Shown here one piece after another: positions 6,849 through 12,514 of a DNA stretch of 16,057 nucleotides. Position numbers and translations under genes: made by a program. This stretch comes from Chloroflexota bacterium (GTDB lineage Bacteria; Chloroflexota; Anaerolineae; J102): the NCBI GenBank assembly GCA_003353825.1, contig PIVW01000081.1:1-16057 (forward strand), given 5' to 3'. Each line of letters opens with the position of its first letter. Within the stretch, counting starts at the first letter, position 1. The notes under the pieces are model-generated. The model saw only the letters and a program-made list of their open reading frames with translations. It was not told the DNA's origin and made no database searches.

Positions 6849-7631
6849 ATGTCGACGCCATTTCCGGGCATGGACCCTTATCTAGAGCATCCGTACAGAT
6901 GGCCGGATGTGCACAATCGACTCATCGTGCACATGGCTGACGAATTGGCCGGGATCCTGCGCCCAAGATATTTCGTCTCTATCGAGGAACGGATATACTC
7001 ATCTGCACCAGGCAGTTTGGGCATCATCGGGCGCGCAGATGTGGCGGTCAGACCGCAAGCTATGAGGGTCTTGCGTGAGGCAAGTGTTCACTACGAACCA
7101 CAGGTGATGCCGATTGCGGTCAAAGTGCCCAGAGCAGAGGAAATTCGGGAGAGTTATCTCGAAGTCCGCGCTGTCGAGGATAAATGTGTGATCACGGTGA
7201 TTGAGATACTTTCACCAAGTAACAAACGCCCCGGAACAGGGCGTGATACCTATCTGCAGAAACGGGACGATGTCTTAAGGTCAGAAACACATCTGCTTGA
7301 GATCGATCTCTTGCGGATTGGTGAACCGATGCCGATCGACGGAGAGTTTCAGGACACACACTACCGGATCTTGCTTAGCCGCTCGCAACAGCGGCCCCGC
7401 GCCGATCTCTACGCATTCTCCTTCAAGCAGCCAATTCCCCCATTCCCGTTGCCCTTGGGCGTTGGCGAAGATGAACTGGACGTAGATTTAAACCGAATTC
7501 TGCACGATCTGTACGACCGGGCGGGATATGATTTGGTTATCGACTATCAAAGCGACCTTCAGCCACCCTTTGCCGGAGAAGACCGGGCATGGGTCGAAAT
7601 ATGCATGAGGGAAGCCGGAGTCAGCGTCTGA
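6849..7631 (+). CDS. DUF4058 family protein
   Basis: This 260-residue protein of unknown function is recognised as DUF4058 by its start, FPGMDPYLEHP at residues 5-15, and by WPDVHNRLI near 18-26 and RPRYFVSIEERIY near 38-50. The central part reads VITVIEILSPSNKRPG followed by a Tyr/Lys/Arg-rich helix and HLLEIDLLRIG. The IEILSPSNK core resembles the E-x-L-S-P-S strand of Uma2/DUF820 proteins, which are placed in the PD-(D/E)xK nuclease superfamily; that relation is my inference. Length is normal for the family. An extended -10 promoter lies upstream, so it is probably transcribed independently of the hydroxylase operon. It has no evident role in the catabolic locus. Confidence 0.88.
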   Translation: MSTPFPGMDPYLEHPYRWPDVHNRLIVHMADELAGILRPRYFVSIEERIYSSAPGSLGIIGRADVAVRPQAMRVLREASVHYEPQVMPIAVKVPRAEEIRESYLEVRAVEDKCVITVIEILSPSNKRPGTGRDTYLQKRDDVLRSETHLLEIDLLRIGEPMPIDGEFQDTHYRILLSRSQQRPRADLYAFSFKQPIPPFPLPLGVGEDELDVDLNRILHDLYDRAGYDLVIDYQSDLQPPFAGEDRAWVEICMREAGVSV

Positions 7632-7633
7632 AC

Positions 7634-7648
7634 GCAACACGCAACACG
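7634..7648. repeat. Short heptanucleotide repeat (GCAACAC)2
   Basis: Two exact copies of GCAACAC plus one further base lie just after the stop codon of the DUF4058 gene. The period is seven, as in the arrays at 1751 and 8649. Confidence 0.7.
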
Positions 7649-7708
7649 TATCATCTGGAACCACACGAAATCCTGTTTAACCACCAAACATAAAATCAGG
7701 AGAGTATC

Positions 7709-8554
7709 ATGAAGGTAGGATGTTTTGCACTGGTCGATCCATTCTCGTTGCTCGATCATCAATTAGAACGCGTTGCCGGGCTAGGTTTCAAGTACGCTGA
7801 CGTTACCGACAACCACCCTGGTGGGATCTTGGGCCGAGAATTCGGTTTCACGGCAACCGCAAGCCTTGACGATAACCCGGCCGATGTATTGGGCTTGTTT
7901 GAGAAACATGGCCTGACTGCCACCAGCGTCTGTGCTCATGCCAATCTCCTGGACCCCAGCTCTCCCGCTCGCTACGCCACCAACGAGCTTATGAAGGCGG
8001 TACAGTTGGCGGCGGGCATGGGTGTCAAGGACGTGATCACCACAGAGGGCGATCCCAAATCTGCTTGGGGTCACAGCCTGAGTTGGGACGAAAAAGTCTT
8101 TATTGTCGCCGAGAAATTGCACGAGCCGGTAAGACTGGCCGAAACCTATGGCGTGCGCATCTTGTTGGAACCGCATGGCGTGCTCACCGATAGCATCAAG
8201 GGCATCCAAGCCATCATGGATCGTCTGGGAAATCCTGAGGTCCTTGGCGTAAATATGGACACAGGCAATTCCTGGCTAGGCGGCGCCGATCCAGTCGAGA
8301 TGTCAAAGGCTTTCAAGGATAAGATTTACCATCTGCACTGGAAAGACCTGCCGGCCGACTGGGAAGAGCTACGTGGCACCATGTACGGTTGTGGCTTCGG
8401 GCCCATCGCCCTTGGCGAAGGTGTGATTGATATCGCCGGTGTCTATGAGGTCCTTAAAGATGCTCCCAATCTCGAGTATTCGACGCTTGAGGTGGGCGGT
8501 GACGAAAATATGCTTAAGAGCTACGCCTACTTGAAGACGCTTGGCGCAGAATAG
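7709..8554 (+). CDS. Sugar phosphate isomerase/epimerase family (xylose isomerase-like TIM barrel)
   Basis: This 281-residue TIM-barrel protein is of the AP_endonuc_2/IolE-like family. It likely isomerises or epimerises a sugar or cyclitol derivative through a single bound divalent metal. The four expected metal ligands are in place: Glu154 in LLEPHG, Asp183 in NMDTGN, His209 in HLHWKD and Glu260 in TLEVGG. The spacing resembles that of D-tagatose 3-epimerase-type enzymes. A good ribosome site (AGGAG) precedes the ATG at 7709. The gene is closed by a strong terminator at 8582-8632. The product is a different subfamily from the xylose-isomerase-like protein at 664-1698, so the locus contains two distinct sugar isomerases. 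The substrate cannot be told from the motifs. Confidence 0.87.
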   Translation: MKVGCFALVDPFSLLDHQLERVAGLGFKYADVTDNHPGGILGREFGFTATASLDDNPADVLGLFEKHGLTATSVCAHANLLDPSSPARYATNELMKAVQLAAGMGVKDVITTEGDPKSAWGHSLSWDEKVFIVAEKLHEPVRLAETYGVRILLEPHGVLTDSIKGIQAIMDRLGNPEVLGVNMDTGNSWLGGADPVEMSKAFKDKIYHLHWKDLPADWEELRGTMYGCGFGPIALGEGVIDIAGVYEVLKDAPNLEYSTLEVGGDENMLKSYAYLKTLGAE

Positions 8555-8581
8555 CATTGTGCAATTCTGTCAAAGCGAATG

Positions 8582-8632
8582 ACGATGGCTTGGTAGGGCA
8601 TACCCTCACTCTACCAGGCCATCGTTTTTTTT
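8582..8632 (+). terminator. Rho-independent terminator after the isomerase/epimerase gene
   Basis: ACGATGGCTTGGTAG (8582-8596) pairs with CTACCAGGCCATCGT (8611-8625) as a 15-bp stem with one G-T wobble and a 14-base loop. A run of eight T residues follows (8625-8632). Confidence 0.93.
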
Positions 8633-8648
8633 GTAACCGCACAAACCA

Positions 8649-8696
8649 ACCCTGCACCCTGCACCCTGCACCAACGCACCAACGCACCAACGCACC
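8649..8696. repeat. Tandem repeats (ACCCTGC)3 and (AACGCACC)3
   Basis: Three exact heptamers ACCCTGC (8649-8669) are followed after ACC by three exact octamers AACGCACC (8673-8696). They fill the gap between the terminator and the racemase gene. A small open frame across this region (8557-8751) only translates the terminator and repeats and is not a gene. Confidence 0.93.
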
Positions 8697-8764
8697 ACGT
8701 GCTCTCCCAGGCCCACAAAAACCCCCACTGATCCACAGATTTCTTCGATGAGAGGCGTATTAAG

Positions 8765-10036
8765 ATGCAAGTGAAACTAGCCTATGGTCGCCATGGCATG
8801 GTCGCGGAGCTACCTGATTCAGTTGATGTGATCCGACCCAGGTTTGTGCCGGGATTGACTGACGAAAAAAGCGCTCTAGTGGATGCGTTGCATGATCCCA
8901 TCGCTGGCCGGGCACTCAACCAACTCGCTCAACCAGGCGATCGTGTCGTGATAGTGCACACCGATATCACCCGGGCCACGCCCAACGATCGCATATTGCC
9001 TGTTATCATTCAGGAGCTGTTAGATGTGGGTATCCGCCCTTCAGATATCGTGCTTCTAAATGGATTGGGCACACACCGGCCTCAGACAGAACCTGAGTTG
9101 CGCATGATGCTGGGCGATGACATCGTGGATAACTATCTCTGTCTCCAACATGATTGTTTTGATGGCGATCAACTGGCGTCTCTCGGACATACGCATCTCG
9201 GCCATCCTGTGCGTATCAATCGCGCCTACCTCGAAGCAGATGTGAAGATCCTCACCGGCTTTATCGAACCTCATTTTTTTGCTGGATTCAGTGGCGGTCC
9301 TAAGGCAATCCTACCCTCTTTAGCCGGGGCGGAAAGTGTATTCAGCAACCATAGTGTCGACATGGTGGGCCATCCTAAGGCGACTTGGGGTATCTTGCAT
9401 GGTAACCCGATCTGGGAAGAAATGCGGGAGATGGCACTGCGTACAAACCCAACCATTTTGTTGAACGTGACCTTAAACGATCGTCGAGAGATTACTGGTG
9501 TTTTTGCAGGAGACATGATTAAAGCACATGCCGCCGGCTGCGAATTCGTCCGTGAAAATGCCATGATAGCAGTAGACGAACCCTACGACATCGTCGTCAC
9601 CACCAACAGTGGTTACCCACTCGACCAGAATCTTTATCAGGCTGTCAAGGGGATGAAAGCTGCCGCCGGGGTTGTGAAAAAAGGTGGGTCGATTATCGTC
9701 GCCGCGGCGTGCGAAGATGGCGTGCCTGACCATGGCAGATATGCGCAACTGCTGGCTGAAACAGGATCACCACAGGGGATTTTGGACATGCTAGCAAGAC
9801 CAGGTTTTGCCGAGCACGACCAATGGCAAATACAAATGCAGGCGCACATCCAATTGCACGCCGACGTCTTTGTCTATAGCGATGGGCTGACGGCGGATCA
9901 AATCGAACGCGCCCTCTTTAACCCCTGCACGAGTATCGAAGAGATGGTTGCACATCTACAGAGTATCAGGGGAGAGGACACACGCATTTGTGTGCTGCCC
10001 GAAGGCTCGCAATCGGTCCCCTATCTACGAACGTAA
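8765..10036 (+). CDS. larA: LarA-type nickel-dependent lactate/hydroxy-acid racemase
   Basis: This 423-residue protein of the LarA family (DUF2088 plus C-terminal domain) is known to racemise lactate, and in some members other 2-hydroxy acids such as malate, using a nickel-pincer nucleotide cofactor bound to a lysine. Key residues of Lactobacillus plantarum LarA can be matched with a near-constant offset: Asp67 and Arg70 in DITRAT, His104 in GTHRPQT, His170 in EPHFFAGF, Lys180 (cofactor attachment) in SGGPKAIL and His196 in SNHS. The NLYQAVKG segment near 289-296 is also present. The full length is normal. The cofactor-making genes larB, larC and larE are not in this window. The neighbourhood (two sugar isomerases, Mo hydroxylase) suggests a hydroxy-acid substrate that may not be lactate, so the symbol marks the family rather than the reaction. 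Confidence 0.88.
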   Translation: MQVKLAYGRHGMVAELPDSVDVIRPRFVPGLTDEKSALVDALHDPIAGRALNQLAQPGDRVVIVHTDITRATPNDRILPVIIQELLDVGIRPSDIVLLNGLGTHRPQTEPELRMMLGDDIVDNYLCLQHDCFDGDQLASLGHTHLGHPVRINRAYLEADVKILTGFIEPHFFAGFSGGPKAILPSLAGAESVFSNHSVDMVGHPKATWGILHGNPIWEEMREMALRTNPTILLNVTLNDRREITGVFAGDMIKAHAAGCEFVRENAMIAVDEPYDIVVTTNSGYPLDQNLYQAVKGMKAAAGVVKKGGSIIVAAACEDGVPDHGRYAQLLAETGSPQGILDMLARPGFAEHDQWQIQMQAHIQLHADVFVYSDGLTADQIERALFNPCTSIEEMVAHLQSIRGEDTRICVLPEGSQSVPYLRT

Positions 10037-10132
10037 TTCCACCCACCGTTCGTCTGCTACCCAATCCCATCATCCAACCGCCATTTTAATCGTAACCAAC
10101 ATCGATGTCAGAAATACCTTCTGTCGTTTACC

Positions 10133-10540
10133 TTGTACAAATTTCTGGAACCACGACTTTTGAGTTATTTCAGCTATCGCCCGAGACCGTGGCACGGTGT
10201 ATTTACCGGGGGTACGGCCGGATTCACATCAACCATCGCTCACATTGGTGGTCCGCCGGTGGCTATTTACCTGTTGATGCAGGATGTACAGCCACGCACA
10301 TTCATCGCAACTTCGGCCCTGTTTTTCCTGGTACTAAACTGGATCAAAGTGCCCTTTTACATGTATGCGGGATTAATCGATCTGGCACGGTTGCGTGAGA
10401 TCGCCTTTCTACTGATATTCGTACCGATCGGAGTTTATATTGGCAAAACGTTTGTGTCACGGGTGCGCAAAGAGGTATTCGATAAGATCATCCTTTCGAT
10501 TCTGACGATCTCTGCCATACTGCTGATTGTTACGAATTGA
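10133..10540 (+). pseudogene. TauE/SafE (TSUP) permease, C-terminal half only
   Basis: About 135 residues match the second half of a TauE/SafE-type anion or sulfonate permease: the re-entrant motif GFTSTIAHIGGPPVAIYLL near residues 30-48, then FFLVLNWIKVPFYMYAGLI, and two further hydrophobic segments ending at the stop. Intact members are about 250 residues with two homologous halves; the first half is absent. The only available start is TTG at 10133, with no clear ribosome site. The frame is open back to the LarA stop (TAA at 10034-10036), but the 10037-10132 stretch does not read as membrane protein. The gene is therefore most likely a deletion remnant; an unusual half-size permease is the alternative. 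Confidence 0.72.
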
Positions 10541-10659
10541 GGCTGTGCTTACAGGGGGGATTTCATTCAATCAGCAGTATGGGCCGGCAACGCAGCGACT
10601 GCTATGTCAGGCAGGCTCCGTCATGAGGTCGCCACGCCAGAAATGCTGGATTTCAGTGG

Positions 10660-10723
10660 ACGTCAGTATGGTCGCTTGGTCGTATGGTCAGATAGTCGTT
10701 TGCTCGGGTCGTCAGCTGGACTG
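10660..10723. repeat. Degenerate octamer repeats (NNGTCNNN type)
   Basis: Eight consecutive 8-base units can be laid out from 10660 (ACGTCAGT, ATGGTCGC, TTGGTCGT, ATGGTCAG, ATAGTCGT, TTGCTCGG, GTCGTCAG, CTGGACTG). Most keep a GTC core. They lie in the 244-bp gap between the TSUP remnant and the converging RIO kinase gene. Short open frames across the gap have no recognisable content. Confidence 0.6.
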
Positions 10724-10784
10724 GTTTGCAGTTCTGGAAGGGGGTGGGAACTGATGGTCGTAGGCGGTTCGGGGATTGTTTTCG

Positions 10785-11747
10785 CTACAATTCTGCGTCC
10801 ATAAAGCGCTGCCAGAGCGTGTCGGCGATAGCTTGAGGATTGGCCTGGATCTCGTATCGTTGGAAATACTGACAGAGTCGCTTAATGTCCCGTTGCAGAA
10901 AAACTTGAGCATTGCGGTTACTTAAAGCGTGGACTGCCTGGGGGAAATCGATGATGGTAAGTTCATCCTCCCAGTAGAGGATGTTGTAGGAAGAGAAGTC
11001 AGCGTGTACACGATTGTTGGCAAGCATCAGCCCTACGTTATCTAGCATATGCTGGAAGTGACGTTGCGCACTCCTCGCCTGCAGGGTGACGCCGTTCAAG
11101 GTGGGCGCTGGCCGGTGGAGTTCACCCAAGTATTCCATGAGGATGGTGTTGTTGCCCCTCATCAATGGTTTGGGGACAGCGGCTCCAGCGTCGTAAAGCG
11201 TTTTCATAGTGCTGAATTCATGTTCGATCCAGGAACTGATAGAGACTTCTTTACCATAGACTGTCTTTTTGAGCATGGCGCGATGGCGGCGAGTGTCGCG
11301 AATGGCCTTTCCATTTTCGTCGAGCGACTCTCGACCTTCTTTGTATGGGGCGTCATTGCGCAGACTGCGGAACATTCGGGGTCGGTAGATTTTGGCAGCA
11401 ATGTACTTGTAACCGGTGCTGGGATGAGCTTCGCAGCAGTAAACGGAGGCTTCTTTGCCTCCCTTCACCGAGGCTAACACATCGCTGATGACATGTTCCT
11501 GGTAAAAGGTTGTCAGTGCGTTCTGCAGCATTTGTAGCTCATTGTCGGCCGTTGTGAAAGAGGGTACGAAAGTATGTTCGCCGATGCGCTGCTCAGATAT
11601 ATCGGTCGGAACCAGCGGATCGGTCGCCCGCCGCTGTTCTTTACGAGTACGGCGTTGCTGCTGTAACTGCCGATTGGAGATGAAGTACTGATCGTATATG
11701 TCGATGTCAACGTCGTCCTCGAAAGGATCGTTATATGAGGTATACAT
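10785..11747 (-). CDS. RIO1-type serine/threonine protein kinase
   Basis: This 320-residue atypical kinase of the RIO family is of the type linked to ribosome maturation in archaea and eukaryotes; bacterial members are less understood. Its catalytic core is complete: the P-loop-like SVKGGKEASVY near 93-103, the ATP-anchoring Lys119 in AAKIYRP, Glu177 in HEF, hinge MEYLG near 204-208, catalytic loop HADFSSYN near 248-255 (Asp250, Asn255), and metal-binding Asp267 in IIDFPQAV. The first 60 residues are acidic, then basic (RRTRKEQRR near 32-40), outside the kinase fold. Bacterial RIO kinases are scattered, and this one faces away from leuS. A short minus-strand transcript with two terminators lies 120-360 bases upstream and might be its leader. 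No strong ribosome site precedes the ATG, so the start is moderately certain. Confidence 0.92.
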   Translation of the reverse strand: MYTSYNDPFEDDVDIDIYDQYFISNRQLQQQRRTRKEQRRATDPLVPTDISEQRIGEHTFVPSFTTADNELQMLQNALTTFYQEHVISDVLASVKGGKEASVYCCEAHPSTGYKYIAAKIYRPRMFRSLRNDAPYKEGRESLDENGKAIRDTRRHRAMLKKTVYGKEVSISSWIEHEFSTMKTLYDAGAAVPKPLMRGNNTILMEYLGELHRPAPTLNGVTLQARSAQRHFQHMLDNVGLMLANNRVHADFSSYNILYWEDELTIIDFPQAVHALSNRNAQVFLQRDIKRLCQYFQRYEIQANPQAIADTLWQRFMDAEL

Positions 11748-11869
11748 TGTAAGATGGGAACCCTTGATGTCAGTGATCGGAGGTGAGAGTGATGATCAGT
11801 GTTATCGATTCCCCATGGCGTTGGTATAGGCACAGAGATAATAATAAGTTGTCCAGAACCCAAACACAG

Positions 11870-11905
11870 AAAAGCCACGGGGGCGTCGGTTTCCCCATGG
11901 CCTTT
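11870..11905 (-). terminator. Second hairpin terminator upstream of the RIO kinase gene
   Basis: Read on the minus strand, AAAGGCCATGGGG pairs imperfectly with CCCCGTGGC (one mismatch, one bulge) and four T residues follow. It lies behind the terminator at 11928-11958, giving a tandem pair. The U-tract is short, so efficiency is uncertain, and some activity on the plus strand is possible. Confidence 0.6.
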
Positions 11906-11927
11906 AGATAGTGATGTTATCCCAAAG

Positions 11928-11958
11928 AAAAACCACGGGGCTTAACTTGCACCCGTGG
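11928..11958 (-). terminator. Rho-independent terminator of the short minus-strand transcript
   Basis: On the minus strand CCACGGG (plus 11952-11958) pairs with CCCGTGG (plus 11933-11939) around a 12-base loop, followed directly by TTTTTC. The T-run exists only in the minus-strand direction, which fixes the orientation. Confidence 0.82.
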
Positions 11959-11994
11959 CTGTTAGCGCGATATTTCGGTTTAAGAACCGCGACC

Positions 11995-12081
11995 CTAACA
12001 GACGCCGGGCGCAGGCAACGGACGAACTCCGTACGGTGCAGGCGCGACAAGAGCGCTGGTAATCAGTATCATGTTTGCCAT
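11995..12081 (-). CDS. 28-residue small ORF or leader peptide, divergent from leuS
   Basis: The ORF starts at ATG (plus 12079-12081) behind a consensus AGGAGG (plus 12092-12097) with a ten-base spacer, and ends at TAG (11995-11997). The peptide begins MANMILITSALV and then turns Pro/Ala-rich (APAPYGVRPLPAPG), ending in Cys. It has five Pro and five Ala but no run of one amino acid, so an amino-acid attenuator is less obvious than for the leuS leader. The Pro-rich end could favour ribosome pausing, or it could be a tiny free-standing protein. Promoter, ribosome site and terminator all agree in orientation and spacing, which supports expression. Function is unknown. Confidence 0.5.
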   Translation of the reverse strand: MANMILITSALVAPAPYGVRPLPAPGVC

Positions 12082-12118
12082 AATGCGTACGCCTCCTGTT
12101 TGGATAGATATGGTTGGG

Positions 12119-12147
12119 AGTATAGCAGAGGCCTTGGGGGAGTGCAA
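12119..12147 (-). promoter_or_regulatory. Sigma70-type promoter, minus strand
   Basis: Read on the minus strand: -35 TTGCAC (plus 12142-12147), a 17-base spacer and -10 TATACT (plus 12119-12124). Transcription would start near 12112 and run left through the 28-codon ORF. Confidence 0.7.
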
Positions 12148-12231
12148 ATGGAATTGCCACGCGAATGCTTATAAGCGCTGAGTGTACATTCGCTGCAAAT
12201 TCTGAATATCTGAAACGGCGCAATGGGCGCC

Positions 12232-12260
12232 TTGACAAATTGCCACCCCCTCGCTATATT
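12232..12260 (+). promoter_or_regulatory. Sigma70-type promoter of the leuS leader
   Basis: A perfect -35 TTGACA (12232-12237), a 17-base spacer and -10 TATATT (12255-12260) predict a start near 12267, about 27 bases before the leader peptide ATG and 248 bases before leuS. The -35 boxes of this and the divergent minus-strand promoter are about 85 bases apart. Confidence 0.85.
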
Positions 12261-12293
12261 GTGCCTGTGTAATACCCGATTTACCTCAAGATA

Positions 12294-12410
12294 ATGTACC
12301 AGACCTCCTACTCCGTCAATTGCGACCTCTTTACCGGCAATCTTCTTGCGCTTCTTCGTAAGAGGGTATTTTCTGCTGGAAGTTTGAGTAGGATGCTAAA
12401 GGAAATGTAA
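12294..12410 (+). CDS. leuS leader peptide (38 residues, Leu-rich)
   Basis: This 38-codon ORF begins 27 bases after the predicted transcription start and ends with TAA at 12408-12410, 30 bases before the terminator stem. Its centre reads GNLLALLRK: Leu17 and Leu18 (CTT CTT), Ala19, then Leu20 and Leu21 (CTT CTT) at 12342-12356. In all, seven of 38 residues are Leu. Clustered Leu codons ahead of a terminator, directly before the gene that charges tRNA-Leu, are the hallmark of a ribosome-mediated attenuator. The ribosome site is weak (AAG, four bases before ATG). The Leu cluster lies in the loop of a stem formed by CCTCTTTAC (12326-12334) and GTAAGAGG (12358-12365). Peptide function beyond sensing is not expected. 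Direct proof of translation is lacking. Confidence 0.75.
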   Translation: MYQTSYSVNCDLFTGNLLALLRKRVFSAGSLSRMLKEM

Positions 12411-12452
12411 CCTGACTGAGTTTGTCAACGTGAATTAGCAACCCCTTCCAGC
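12375..12452 (+). promoter_or_regulatory. Predicted antiterminator of the leuS attenuator
   Basis: GCTGGAAG (12375-12382) is exactly complementary to CTTCCAGC (12445-12452), which forms most of the 5' arm and the loop of the terminator. A nested second pairing, GCTAA (12395-12399) with TTAGC (12435-12439), adds five pairs. This structure and the terminator cannot form together. A competing stem, TCCTACTC (12306-12313) with GAGTAGGA (12386-12393), links the early leader to the same region. A ribosome stalled on the Leu codons leaves both antiterminator arms free. One that reaches the stop codon at 12408 would cover 12395-12399 and favour termination. Confidence 0.65.
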
Positions 12453-12466
12453 GGAAGGGGTTTTTT
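12440..12466 (+). terminator. Rho-independent terminator (attenuator) in the leuS leader
   Basis: AACCCCTTCC (12440-12449) and GGAAGGGGTT (12453-12462) form a 10-bp stem with a three-base loop, and a run of six T residues (12461-12466) follows. It lies between the leuS promoter and leuS, with no annotated gene upstream on the same strand that would need it except the leader peptide. That placement supports an attenuator role. Confidence 0.93.
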
Positions 12467-12514
12467 GATCTCATCAATTATTGGAAGCAACACACTCCAC
12501 ATGCAGGTAGTATC

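Larger units (their letters stand above)
11928..12112 (-). ncRNA. Candidate structured leader or small RNA, divergent from leuS
   Basis: A transcript of about 185 bases is predicted from the promoter at 12119-12147 to the terminator at 11928. Besides a 28-codon ORF it holds two stem-loops (minus strand). ACGGA/TCCGT lies inside the ORF, with GCA/TGC closing it further out. CTGTTAG pairs with CTAACAG (plus 11995-12001 with 11959-11965), enclosing CGCG/CGCG, and its left arm contains the ORF stop codon. It could be an attenuated leader of the RIO kinase, a free-standing small-protein gene or a small RNA. No known RNA family was recognised. Confidence 0.5.

Noticed and set aside
8557..8751. 64-codon open frame after the isomerase gene
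   Set aside because: It translates the terminator stem and the ACCCTGC/AACGCACC repeats; the protein is low complexity and there is no ribosome site.
10527..10804. Two short overlapping open frames between the TSUP remnant and the RIO kinase
   Set aside because: They read through degenerate octamers and into the kinase 3' end; no domain or ribosome site.
11049..11477. 142-codon plus-strand open frame
   Set aside because: It is antisense to the RIO kinase catalytic region and has no recognisable features.
11942..12238. 98-codon minus-strand open frame across the divergent leader region
   Set aside because: It starts upstream of the predicted minus-strand promoter and crosses it and the hairpins; the 28-codon ORF in another frame has the ribosome site and correct placement.
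12267..12514. T-box riboswitch controlling leuS
   Set aside because: No T-box consensus stretch or specifier-loop architecture was found, and the leader is short with a translated Leu-rich ORF, which fits ribosome-mediated attenuation better.
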